A stretch of DNA of 36,014 nucleotides, taken from positions 1 to 36,014 of the forward strand of contig CAADHA010000023.1 in the NCBI GenBank assembly GCA_900696685.1, read 5' to 3'. This DNA comes from an uncultured Planctomycetota bacterium. GTDB lineage: Bacteria; Planctomycetota; Phycisphaerae; Phycisphaerales; UBA5793. Of this stretch, positions 15,575 through 23,781 are shown in pieces (the first letter of the stretch is position 1; each line of letters begins with the position of its first letter). The position numbers and the translations under genes were made by a program. The notes beneath the pieces were generated by a model, which did no database searches, had not been told where the DNA came from, and saw nothing but the letters and a program-made list of their open reading frames with translations.

Positions 15575-16648
15575 ATGGCGGGCATTACCCTCAAGGGAGT
15601 GCGGAAGGCCTTCGGATCGACCGTCGCGGTCGACTCGGTAACGCTGGAAGTCCGGGACGGTGAACTCTTCTTTCTTCTCGGCCCGTCGGGTTGCGGCAAG
15701 ACGACGCTCCTTCGAATCATCGCAGGATTCGAGGCGCCGGAGGCGGGCCGCATCGTGATCGGCGACGAGGACGTGACCCGCCTGCCTCCGGAAAAGCGCC
15801 GCACGGGCATGGTCTTCCAGAACTATGCGCTCTGGCCGCACATGACCGTGGCGGAGAACGTCGACTTCGGGCTCAAGGTCAGGCGGCTCAGCGCCGCCGA
15901 GCGCCACGATCGCACCGCCGCGGCGCTCAAGGCGGTGCGCATGCAGGACTACGCGCGGCGTCGGCCGAACCAGTTGTCGGGCGGGCAGCAGCAGCGCGTG
16001 GCCCTGGCGCGGGCGCTGGTCATCGAACCCCGTGTTCTGCTCCTCGATGAGCCGCTCTCCAACCTTGATGCGCGCCTGCGTTCGGAAATGCGAGCCGAGA
16101 TTCGCCGCCTGTGCAGCGAAGCGGCGATCACCTCGGTCTGCGTGACGCACGACCAGACCGAGGCCCTCTCGATGGCGGACCGCCTCGCGGTGATGCGCGA
16201 GGGGCGGATCGTGCAGGTCGGCCGCCCGCGCGACGTCTACCAGAGGCCCGAGAACCGCTTCGTCGCCGACTTCCTCGGCGAGACGAACTTCATCAGCGCC
16301 GAGGTCAAGGGGGCGGAGGCGGGCGAACTCGTCCTCCACGCCCCCATGGGCGAGGTGCGCGCCCGAGGCCTGCGCGAGGACACGCCCCGCAGCGGCAACC
16401 TCACCTGCTCGATCCGGCCCGAAGCGTGGCGGATCGAAGGCGACGGCAGCGCGGTCGCACCGGCCGTCAACACGTGGAACGGCCGGCTCATCGACACCGC
16501 TTACCACGGCGAGGCCGGTCGCCATGAAGTCGAACTCGACGGCGACGTTACGATCCACGTCCTCGAAGCCAACCCGCGCGACAGAATGCGAGGACAGAGC
16601 CTGCGCCTGCACGTGGACCCGGCGGACGTCGTCGTTCTGGCGGATTGA
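15575..16648 (+). CDS. Orphan ABC importer ATPase with TOBE domain (PotA/UgpC/FbpC-like)
   Basis: The 357-aa ATPase drives an ABC importer of the sugar, polyamine or ferric-iron group. Walker A is GPSGCGKT (36-43), the Q-loop is VFQNYALWPHMTV (Gln82), the signature is LSGGQQQR (134-141), Walker B is VLLLDEPLSNLDARLR (154-169), and the switch His is in VTHDQTEALS. The family-typical NRFVADFLGETNFI leads into a C-terminal TOBE-like regulatory domain (~235-357). No permease or binding-protein gene is adjacent, so it either serves a distant transporter or several. The ATG at 15575 begins the conserved domain at once; an upstream in-frame ATG would add 67 implausible Arg-rich residues. It converges on the RND gene with a 6-nt gap. 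Confidence 0.9.
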   Translation: MAGITLKGVRKAFGSTVAVDSVTLEVRDGELFFLLGPSGCGKTTLLRIIAGFEAPEAGRIVIGDEDVTRLPPEKRRTGMVFQNYALWPHMTVAENVDFGLKVRRLSAAERHDRTAAALKAVRMQDYARRRPNQLSGGQQQRVALARALVIEPRVLLLDEPLSNLDARLRSEMRAEIRRLCSEAAITSVCVTHDQTEALSMADRLAVMREGRIVQVGRPRDVYQRPENRFVADFLGETNFISAEVKGAEAGELVLHAPMGEVRARGLREDTPRSGNLTCSIRPEAWRIEGDGSAVAPAVNTWNGRLIDTAYHGEAGRHEVELDGDVTIHVLEANPRDRMRGQSLRLHVDPADVVVLAD

Positions 16649-16654
16649 GATTCG

Positions 16655-19600
16655 CTACTTGCGCGGGGAGGCAACTGTCGCGGGCGTCGTCTCGCCTGCG
16701 GATCTGTCCCGCTCCGGCTGCGTGACGGATTTGGAGGAGGCGGCCGCGACGCCGTCGGGGGAAGCCGCCGCCGCGGAAACGCGTTTCACCGACCCGCCGA
16801 CGGGGCGCGCCGGCTCCTCCACGAGCGGCCGCGCATGGCGCGGCCGGCTCAGCGCCGCCTCCACAAGACGCCGCACCACCTCACGCGCGTCGAGCACAAG
16901 GCTGAAGAGCAGCGGCACAAGCACGAGCGTGAAGAAGGTGCTCATCAGCAGGCCGCCCATCACGACGCTCCCCAGGCCGCGGTACAACTCCGAACCGCTG
17001 CCGGGCATGACCACGAGCGGGATCGTCCCGCCTACGGTCGTCATCGCCGTCATCATGATCGGGCGCAGGCGGGTGCGGACGGACTCGGCAATGGCCTTGC
17101 GAGGCGGGAGTTGCGCAACGACGTGATCGGCGCTCTCGCCCCGGCCCTTCATGAAGTTCAGCGCCTGGTGCACGATGAGGATCGCGTTGTTGACCACAGT
17201 GCCCAGCAGGATGACGAACCCGAGCATGGTGAGGATGTCGAGGTTCTGCGTCGGCATGTAGGGGTCGGCCGCAGTCCAGGTGTGAACGATGCGCAGGCCG
17301 AGGAACCCGCCGAACGTCGCCAGGGGCACGCTGAAGAGAATCACGAGCGGATACAGGAACGACTCGAACAGGACGCACATGAGCAGGTAGTTGATAAGCA
17401 GCGCGAGGAAGAAGCGGCTGCTGAGCAGGCCCATGAGCGTGCCGTCGCCGAGGAGCGCCTCGCGCACCGCGGTCAGTTTGTCGGCCGATCCGGCAAGATC
17501 GGTGTGAACGGTCTCTGGAATGCGGCCCTGCTGGCGGAGGCCTTCGACGATCTCGTTGATCTTCGCCATCGCCTCGCCGAGCGGCACATCCTTGTCGGGC
17601 GTTACTTCGAGCGAGACGGCCCTCTGCCGCTCGACGTGGTTGATCTGCTGCGGGGCGGTCGTGCGCACCAGCCCGGCGACGGAAAGAAGCGGGACGATCT
17701 GCCTGCCGGGTGTGGCGATGGGGATGTCGGCCAGCGCGTTCACATCGCGCTCAAGCCAGCGCTCCTCGCGGATCGCCGTGCGATCCACCACCTTGAGGTC
17801 GATGGATTCGCCGCCGATGCGGAACTCGCCGACAATGGCTCCGTCCCCCAAGGCGCGGACCGCCAGGCCGATGTCGCGCGTCGAAAGCCCGAGATCCGCG
17901 GCTCGCAGGCGGTCGACCACGATGTTCACCTGCGGCGCGGGGATCTGGAAGTTGCCCGGCTGCGTCTGAACCTTGCCGAACCCGAACTCCTGCGAGAGGA
18001 GATTGAACGCAAGGCCCGCCGCCGCGTTCACCTGCTCGATATCGTCGCCCGCGAACTCGAGGTCGATCGACGACCCGCTCGAGCCTGAAAGGCGGAAGAG
18101 CGGGGCCTGAAAGGCGAAGCCGGTCACGCCGGGCAGGTTCTCGGCGCGTGTGGCGTGGTTGAAGAGCGTGGCGAGATCGACGATGCGCTTGTCATCATCG
18201 CTGATGCCGCCGTGGAACATGAACCCGCGCGCAGACACGAAGAAGTAGTTGGCGATGGTGGGGGGGCGAACGGGCGGGCCAGGCTGCATCGCCGCCCAGT
18301 TGAATGTGGGAACGACGGGCAGGTTCTCGACAGCCCGCTGGTATGCCTGCCGATCTTCACGCAGGTCGCCTGCCTCCCAGAAGGGGCGGATCTCCGCCTC
18401 GACGCGCTGGCCGAGTTCGAGTTGCTTGTCGAGGTTGTAACCCGGCGGAGGGACGAGAATGCCGAAGATCAGGTTTCGATTTCCCTTGGGCAGGTAGTCG
18501 GTGGGAGGCATGAGAAGGAAGGAGCCCCAGATGGAGCCGATCGCGAAGAACAAGACGATGGCTACGCGGGCGAGGATGCTGCCGCACAGGGCGTAGATGA
18601 GCCGCCCGAGTGCTCCGCTCAGGCCGCGCGGTTCGTCCGCGGCGGGCGCCCTGGACGCGGTGTTCCGCCGCCTGGCCATGCCCGAGCCGAGCGAGAGCCA
18701 GATCGCCGCGGCGCACGGCACGACGGTGACGGAAACGACCAGGCTGAGGGCGACGGCCGCGCAGATCGCCAGCACGATGTCGCGGAACAGTTGACCCGCG
18801 TCCTCCTGAATGAACAGGACGGGGACGAAGACGACGATGGTGGTGAGCGTGGAGGCGAGGATGGCGCCCCAGACCTCGCGCGGCGCGCGGTAGGCCGCCT
18901 GGCGAGGCGTGGCGCCCAACTCGATGTGCCGGTAGATGTTCTCCAGCACGACGATCGAATTGTCCACGACCATTCCGACGGCGAAGGCGAGGCCGGCGAG
19001 GCTGATCACATTCAGGTTGCGCCCCATCGCCACCATCGCCACGAACGTCCCAACGACGGAGATGGGAATCGCAAGCGCCACGATCCCCACCGAGCGAATC
19101 GAGCGAAGGAACAGCAGGAGGGTCACGACGGCGATCGCGCCGCCGATGTAGATGTTGCTTCGCACCAGGCCGATCGCCTGGTCGATGTAGATCGTCTGGT
19201 CATAGACCTGTCGAAGGCGCAACGGGGACTTGAGGCCGAGGCGCTGCGTCTGCGTGTCGAGGATGCTTCCCGGGCGGTTGAGGTCGGCGATCACGCTGCG
19301 CAGCCCTGCCATGACTTCGATCACGTTGGATCCGAGTTCACGCTGCGCGTTGATGGCGATCACGGTCTTGCCCTTGGATCGCACAAACGACGCCGGCTTC
19401 TTGTAGGTCATCACGACTTCCGCCACGTCGCGTACGAGGATCGGCCCGCCCGCTTCACGCGCGATGATCGTCCGCTCGACGTCTTCCGGCGTGCGGTAGC
19501 GGCCGACGGTGCGCACGGTGATGCTCGCCTTGCCCTCGTCGATCGATCCGGCGGAGAGATCGACGTTCTCGCGCCGCAAGGCGTCAAAGAGTTCCCCGTA

Positions 19601-20203
19601 CGTCAGCCCGTACTGTGCCAGGCGGATCGGATCGACGCGCACCTGCACCTCGCGCTCCGACCCGCCCAGCACATTGACCGTGGACATCCCCGGCACGCGC
19701 TCGAAGGCCGATTTGATGTTGTCCTCGGCGAAGTCCTGCAGCGTGCGGATGTCAAAGCCGGAATCGTCGGTCTCAAAAATGATCCACGCGATGTAGTCGC
19801 GGTTCATGGGGTCCGAGGCCTCGATCACCGGCTCATCGACGCCATCCGGATAACTCGGCACTTCGCGCAGTTTGTCCGACGACTCGCGCAGCGCCGCGTC
19901 CTTGTCCGTGCCCACTTCGAACTCGAGTGTGATCTGGCCGCTTCCCTCGCGGCTCTGGCTGGTCATCTTGCGCAGGTTGGCCAGGCCCTTGAGTTTGTCC
20001 TCCTGCTTCTCGATGATGTCCTGCTCGACCTCCTGCGGACTGGCCCCCTCCCAGGTCGTCGTGATCGTCACCACCGTCGTATCGACGTTGGGCGTCAGTT
20101 GCACCGGGATCGCGCTGATCGCCAGGATGCCCAGCAGAAGCGTGAGCACCACGCCGACGATGACGGCGACCGGCTTGTCGATACTCGTGCGGATCAGGTC
20201 CAT
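16655..20203 (-). CDS. RND efflux pump, inner-membrane subunit (HAE1/AcrB family)
   Basis: The 1182-aa trimeric proton-driven exporter is slightly longer than AcrB (about 1050). It begins in the family way: a cytoplasmic start, TM1 (AVIVGVVLTLLLGILAISAI), then porter sequence TTTWEGASPQEVEQDI. The TM4 proton-relay region reads AFAVGMVVDNSIVVLENIYR, keeping one Asp. The second half repeats the fold and ends with MLGFVILLGTVVNNAILIVH and a PIMMTAMTTVGGTIPLVV segment. A Pro/Ala-rich cytoplasmic tail of about 60 residues is extra. It lies 82 nt after the adaptor gene on the same strand, so the two form one operon. No outer-membrane TolC-like gene is present nearby. The substrate is unknown: multidrug efflux or export of a native compound. 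Confidence 0.93.
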   Translation of the reverse strand: MDLIRTSIDKPVAVIVGVVLTLLLGILAISAIPVQLTPNVDTTVVTITTTWEGASPQEVEQDIIEKQEDKLKGLANLRKMTSQSREGSGQITLEFEVGTDKDAALRESSDKLREVPSYPDGVDEPVIEASDPMNRDYIAWIIFETDDSGFDIRTLQDFAEDNIKSAFERVPGMSTVNVLGGSEREVQVRVDPIRLAQYGLTYGELFDALRRENVDLSAGSIDEGKASITVRTVGRYRTPEDVERTIIAREAGGPILVRDVAEVVMTYKKPASFVRSKGKTVIAINAQRELGSNVIEVMAGLRSVIADLNRPGSILDTQTQRLGLKSPLRLRQVYDQTIYIDQAIGLVRSNIYIGGAIAVVTLLLFLRSIRSVGIVALAIPISVVGTFVAMVAMGRNLNVISLAGLAFAVGMVVDNSIVVLENIYRHIELGATPRQAAYRAPREVWGAILASTLTTIVVFVPVLFIQEDAGQLFRDIVLAICAAVALSLVVSVTVVPCAAAIWLSLGSGMARRRNTASRAPAADEPRGLSGALGRLIYALCGSILARVAIVLFFAIGSIWGSFLLMPPTDYLPKGNRNLIFGILVPPPGYNLDKQLELGQRVEAEIRPFWEAGDLREDRQAYQRAVENLPVVPTFNWAAMQPGPPVRPPTIANYFFVSARGFMFHGGISDDDKRIVDLATLFNHATRAENLPGVTGFAFQAPLFRLSGSSGSSIDLEFAGDDIEQVNAAAGLAFNLLSQEFGFGKVQTQPGNFQIPAPQVNIVVDRLRAADLGLSTRDIGLAVRALGDGAIVGEFRIGGESIDLKVVDRTAIREERWLERDVNALADIPIATPGRQIVPLLSVAGLVRTTAPQQINHVERQRAVSLEVTPDKDVPLGEAMAKINEIVEGLRQQGRIPETVHTDLAGSADKLTAVREALLGDGTLMGLLSSRFFLALLINYLLMCVLFESFLYPLVILFSVPLATFGGFLGLRIVHTWTAADPYMPTQNLDILTMLGFVILLGTVVNNAILIVHQALNFMKGRGESADHVVAQLPPRKAIAESVRTRLRPIMMTAMTTVGGTIPLVVMPGSGSELYRGLGSVVMGGLLMSTFFTLVLVPLLFSLVLDAREVVRRLVEAALSRPRHARPLVEEPARPVGGSVKRVSAAAASPDGVAAASSKSVTQPERDRSAGETTPATVASPRK

Positions 20204-20285
20204 GGCTCAGTCCAGGAGGAGCGCGAGGCGCGGCGCTCCGGCCGGGGTCCTTACTGCGGCCTGCTGCGCCGCGTTCGTCGAAACT

Positions 20286-21503
20286 TCACGGACCGCGGCC
20301 CGCCGCCCCCGCATCCCCGCTTGCAGGCGTCTCGTCACGAACGATGTTCACCCGGGCCGTGGGGTAGAGTTTCTCGTTGCCCTCGATGACGACGCGGTCG
20401 CCCGGCGAGAGCGGGCCGGAGATCACGAATCGCTTCACCCCCGCACTTGACCGGATCTCGATGTTGACGGGCATCGCCGCTCCGTCGCGCACGGCGTACA
20501 CGTACGGCCCGGTGGGGGACGTGAGCACTGCGTCGCGGTGCACCGTGATCGCCTCATCGAACTCGCGGGAGGGCACCCAGCCCTTGAGCGCCATGCCCGG
20601 CATGAGGCGATGCTGCGGATTCTCAATGCCGACCTTCACGGGATAGGTTCGCGCGCGGCCTTCGCTCTGCGGCACGATTGTCCGGATGGACCCCTGAACG
20701 GTCTCGTCGAACGCGGCAGGAAGAATCTCCAGCGACATGCCGACCTGCAACTGCCCCACGAGCCACTCGGGCACGTCGAGGACCGCGTCCACCGCGTCAA
20801 TCTCGATGATCTCGCAGATCGACCCGCCGATGGGAACCCACTGGCCCACTTCTGCACTCTTGACGATCACCACGCCGTCGAAGGGCGCGCGGATCGTCTT
20901 GTTGCGCAGGCGGCGCTTGATGAGTTCCATGCGCACGCCGGCGAGCGCGGCCGCCTCTTCCGCCTGGCGCTGGGACGCGCGTGCGGCGAGCATTTCGCTC
21001 CGCTTGTCTTCAACTTCCTTGGTCTTGGCGGCCCCCTGCCGGAGGAGGTCTTCGAGAGATTCAAGGTCGCGCTGCGCCCATTCGGCAAGAGTGCGGCGCT
21101 CCTCGACGATCGCCTTCGCCTGGGCCAGTTCCGCTTCCTGTTCGCGGAGCGTGAGTTGGAGAATGTCGGCATCGAGTTCGGCAAGGATGTCGCCCGCGGC
21201 GATACGTTCGCCCGCGTCAAAGGGGACCACGAGCACCAGGCCGGCTTCCTCCGTCGCGACCGTGGCGCGGCGGCGGGGGGCGATCTCGCCCGTGATGCGG
21301 TGCATCCGCGTCACCGACTCCATGCGGATCGCGTCTACGGCAACCGGCGCGGGCGGCTGAGCGAAGGCGCACGCCCAACCCGCCCCGAGCACGCACAGGG
21401 TCGCGGCGAAGACCTGGTGCTGGCGCCCGCCCGGTCGGCGTTTGACGTCGCAGGTTGCTTCATCTCGTCGCTGTTCTGTCGGATCAGTTGATCTCATCGC
21501 CAT
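20286..21503 (-). CDS. RND efflux periplasmic adaptor (membrane fusion protein)
   Basis: The 405-aa adaptor links the RND pump to an outer-membrane channel. Residues up to ~48 hold a long basic start and a signal-type hydrophobic stretch ending ACAFAQ. The mature part shows the lipoyl half-motifs GEIAPRRRATVATEEAGLVL and TIRAPFDGVVIVKSAEVGQWV, separated by an alpha-hairpin (~115-215) rich in Glu, Arg and Ala. Beta-barrel and membrane-proximal domains follow (DVPEWLVGQLQVGM; HRLMPGMALKGWVPS; LSPGDRVVIEGNEKLYPTARV). The ATG at 21503 has AAGGA 8 nt upstream; a longer in-frame start at 21641 would overlap the upstream terminator. It precedes the pump gene by 82 nt. Confidence 0.92.
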   Translation of the reverse strand: MAMRSTDPTEQRRDEATCDVKRRPGGRQHQVFAATLCVLGAGWACAFAQPPAPVAVDAIRMESVTRMHRITGEIAPRRRATVATEEAGLVLVVPFDAGERIAAGDILAELDADILQLTLREQEAELAQAKAIVEERRTLAEWAQRDLESLEDLLRQGAAKTKEVEDKRSEMLAARASQRQAEEAAALAGVRMELIKRRLRNKTIRAPFDGVVIVKSAEVGQWVPIGGSICEIIEIDAVDAVLDVPEWLVGQLQVGMSLEILPAAFDETVQGSIRTIVPQSEGRARTYPVKVGIENPQHRLMPGMALKGWVPSREFDEAITVHRDAVLTSPTGPYVYAVRDGAAMPVNIEIRSSAGVKRFVISGPLSPGDRVVIEGNEKLYPTARVNIVRDETPASGDAGAAGRGP

Positions 21504-21587
21504 TCGATCAGTCCTTGACGCGCCGCGCGGTCGGCGTTGCGGTGAACATGATGATACGTGGCCTGCCGCGCGCAGCCGCCACTCTGC

Positions 21588-21622
21588 AAAAGAAGCAGCC
21601 CGCACGGATGGCTGCGGGCTGC
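21588..21622 (-). terminator. Rho-independent terminator of the beta-propeller gene
   Basis: On the minus strand, GCAGCCCGCA (21622-21613), an 8-nt loop and TGCGGGCTGC (21604-21595) form a perfect 10-bp stem, followed directly by TTCTTTT (21594-21588). It lies 37 nt after the stop of the gene at 21659-23374 and 85 nt before the adaptor gene start. The efflux operon is therefore a separate transcription unit. Confidence 0.85.
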
Positions 21623-21658
21623 TGCCGGTTGCCGTTCGCATGTCCCCGGCGCGGGTGG

Positions 21659-23374
21659 TTACTCGACCCGCGTGGCGACCACGTTGCTGACCTGATTATA
21701 CTGCGCACCCTGGAACCAGACGTTCACTCCCGAGGCGTTGGCGGGAATGCGCGGATTCCATGATGCCGTGCCGTTGGCGTCGCTCTGGACGATGCCTCCC
21801 GCCTGCTGCGGACTGCGCAGGCCGATTGTGACGTTGAGCATCGGCACGTAGACATTGCCCGGTCCCTGCACGCTGTACGCGAGGAAGCAGGGCGATTGCG
21901 GCTCCATGTTGGTCAGCGTGAACGTCGCGTGCCGCCCCGGCTGGAGCGGATCAGGAGATATTGACAGCGCGGGCGCCGGAGCCGTCGTGAACTTGGCCAC
22001 CCTCGAGTCCGTGCCGGTACCCAGGCCCAGCGAGTAGCCGGCGACAACGACGCGCCCTGCGTCATCGACGTTGACGGCGAACCAGCGGTCGTCACCGTGG
22101 ACGGGCGAGTCGTAGATCACCGAGTCGAGAAGTTGTCCGTTCGGTGAATACTTGACGAGATAGGCATTGTCTCCTTCGCCGAAGCCGTTCCAGCCGTAGC
22201 CGGCGACAAGGAGATTGCCGTCAGGGTCGATTTCCAGGTCGTAGGCCCAGTCGTCGCCGAACCACCTCGGATCGCGGAATCGCTGCGCCCAGGCGAGCGA
22301 GCCGTTGGAGGCGAAACGCACCGTAACGATGTCGTATTCCCCGCCGGATGTCATGGAAGCGCCGCTGACGTAGACGCCGCCGGCGCCGTCGGCTTCGGCG
22401 ATCCAGCCGTAGTGGAATCCGTAGTTCCCGCCGTATCGGCCTTCCCATTGGAGCGTGCCGTCCGGCGTGTACTTGATCACGCAGTACTCGACGTCGTTGT
22501 TGAGGTACTGGGATTCCGAGATGCCGGTGACGAAGATGTTCTCCGCGGCGTCGATGACCAGGGTGTAGGCATCATCAGACCCGTGGTGCATGCCGTCGAA
22601 GAGGCGCTGCCAGACCGGGTTGCCGCTGGCGTCATACTTGAGCAGCACATAGTCCGCGTTGCCCGCCAGGTTCCGCGCCGTGCCTGAGACGTACACGCTT
22701 CCGCCCGGCGCGATCTTGATCGAGTAGCCGTAGGCGTGGGGATAGGCCTGGTTCGGCCCGCGCCAGCGCTGCGCCCAGGACTGGTTTCCGGATGCACCGT
22801 ACTTGATCGTGACGAACTCGTAGACCCCGTCGGCGGCCTGGGAATACCCGCAGGCATAGATGTTGCCCGAAGCGTCGAGGCCGACGCCGGGCCAGCCGTA
22901 GGACTCGTCGATGCCTCCGAACGGCCCGTCGTAGTATCTCGCCCAGAGCAGTTGGCCGCCTGGGCTGTACTTGATCGTCACGATGTCGGTGTTGCCGCTC
23001 GCGTTGACGGCCGTGCCGCTGGTGATGATGTTGTCCGCGGAGTCGAAGAGGATCGTCCCGAAGGACTCGTCGCCGCCGCTTCCGCCGTCCCACGTCCGCG
23101 ACCAGAGCAATTTGCCGGTGCGGTCGTACTTGCGCACAAGCAGGTCATAGCCCGTCGAAGGATCGACGACAGAGCCGACCGTCACGATGTTGCCCTGGCT
23201 GTCGATCTCGAGATCGAAGTCGATTTCCGTGAGGCTCTGTCCGCCGTCGGTCTGTGTGAGCCAGACGTTGCGCCATTGAGCCGACGCCGGTCGCGCGGAC
23301 AGCGCGAGCAGAGCGGCACCCATGAAAAGTACACACGTCGTCGCCCCGAGGGGCTGATTTGCTTCTCTCCTCAT
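21659..23374 (-). CDS. Secreted SBBP-type beta-propeller protein
   Basis: The 571-aa product has a signal peptide (VLFMGAALLALSARPASAQ). Residues ~40-470 hold about nine repeats of roughly 50 residues with a shared pattern: a hydrophobic DxxGNI.V.G strand, then DIVTIKYSPGGQLLWARYYDG or a variant. This is the SBBP/Kelch-like propeller repeat found in secreted planctomycete and myxobacterial proteins. The last ~100 residues, from LSISPDPLQPGRHATFTLTN to the end, are a separate beta module ending SNVVATRVE, also seen at both window edges. The function is unknown; adhesion or surface display is plausible. The ATG at 23374 has AAGGA 9 nt upstream and starts the signal peptide. A strong terminator follows the gene. 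Confidence 0.88.
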   Translation of the reverse strand: MRREANQPLGATTCVLFMGAALLALSARPASAQWRNVWLTQTDGGQSLTEIDFDLEIDSQGNIVTVGSVVDPSTGYDLLVRKYDRTGKLLWSRTWDGGSGGDESFGTILFDSADNIITSGTAVNASGNTDIVTIKYSPGGQLLWARYYDGPFGGIDESYGWPGVGLDASGNIYACGYSQAADGVYEFVTIKYGASGNQSWAQRWRGPNQAYPHAYGYSIKIAPGGSVYVSGTARNLAGNADYVLLKYDASGNPVWQRLFDGMHHGSDDAYTLVIDAAENIFVTGISESQYLNNDVEYCVIKYTPDGTLQWEGRYGGNYGFHYGWIAEADGAGGVYVSGASMTSGGEYDIVTVRFASNGSLAWAQRFRDPRWFGDDWAYDLEIDPDGNLLVAGYGWNGFGEGDNAYLVKYSPNGQLLDSVIYDSPVHGDDRWFAVNVDDAGRVVVAGYSLGLGTGTDSRVAKFTTAPAPALSISPDPLQPGRHATFTLTNMEPQSPCFLAYSVQGPGNVYVPMLNVTIGLRSPQQAGGIVQSDANGTASWNPRIPANASGVNVWFQGAQYNQVSNVVATRVE

Positions 23375-23781
23375 TGCGATGGTTCCTTTGCTGTGCGTGG
23401 ACGCGGCCCGCCGGGAGCACGCAGCCGCGCTCGCTTCCCTGGATCGAACAAGCCGCCGCGTCAAGGCGGGCAGCCACGGTCAGTACGCTATCGTGAAGTC
23501 GATGCGGCGGCAAGGTCGGGAATCGGACCTGCCGGGCGGAATATCACGGCGGTATCGGCGGCGCCGGGCGTCAATGTGGAACGGACGTGCTGGATTTGAC
23601 GCTTCCGTCTCGTGCGACGACGCCCGCAACGGTCGATATAGGGAGAGTCCTTTCGGGCCGACGTCCTGGGCAGCAGTTCGTCGCGCCTCGACTGCAACCG
23701 CTCGCCGAGGCATGCGGATCGGAGAGCGGGAGCGGGACCGCTGCCGACCGTACCATTGAACGGACCACCGGAGCCGCGACG
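23375..23781. other. Intergenic region between divergent genes, nothing clear
   Basis: These 407 bases separate the beta-propeller gene (minus) from the large membrane/coiled-coil gene (plus). Frames here are open because of high GC but are not protein-like. A TTGACG occurs on the plus strand at 23596-23601 and another on the minus strand near 23567-23572, but neither has a well-spaced -10 box. Promoters for both neighbours must lie here, yet I cannot place them. No hairpin or RNA gene stands out. Confidence 0.4.

Noticed and set aside
18155..20389. Long open frame on the plus strand opposite the RND pump gene
   Set aside because: Composition is dominated by Arg, Asp, His and Gly without hydrophobic segments or motifs. 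The minus strand encodes a full RND protein.
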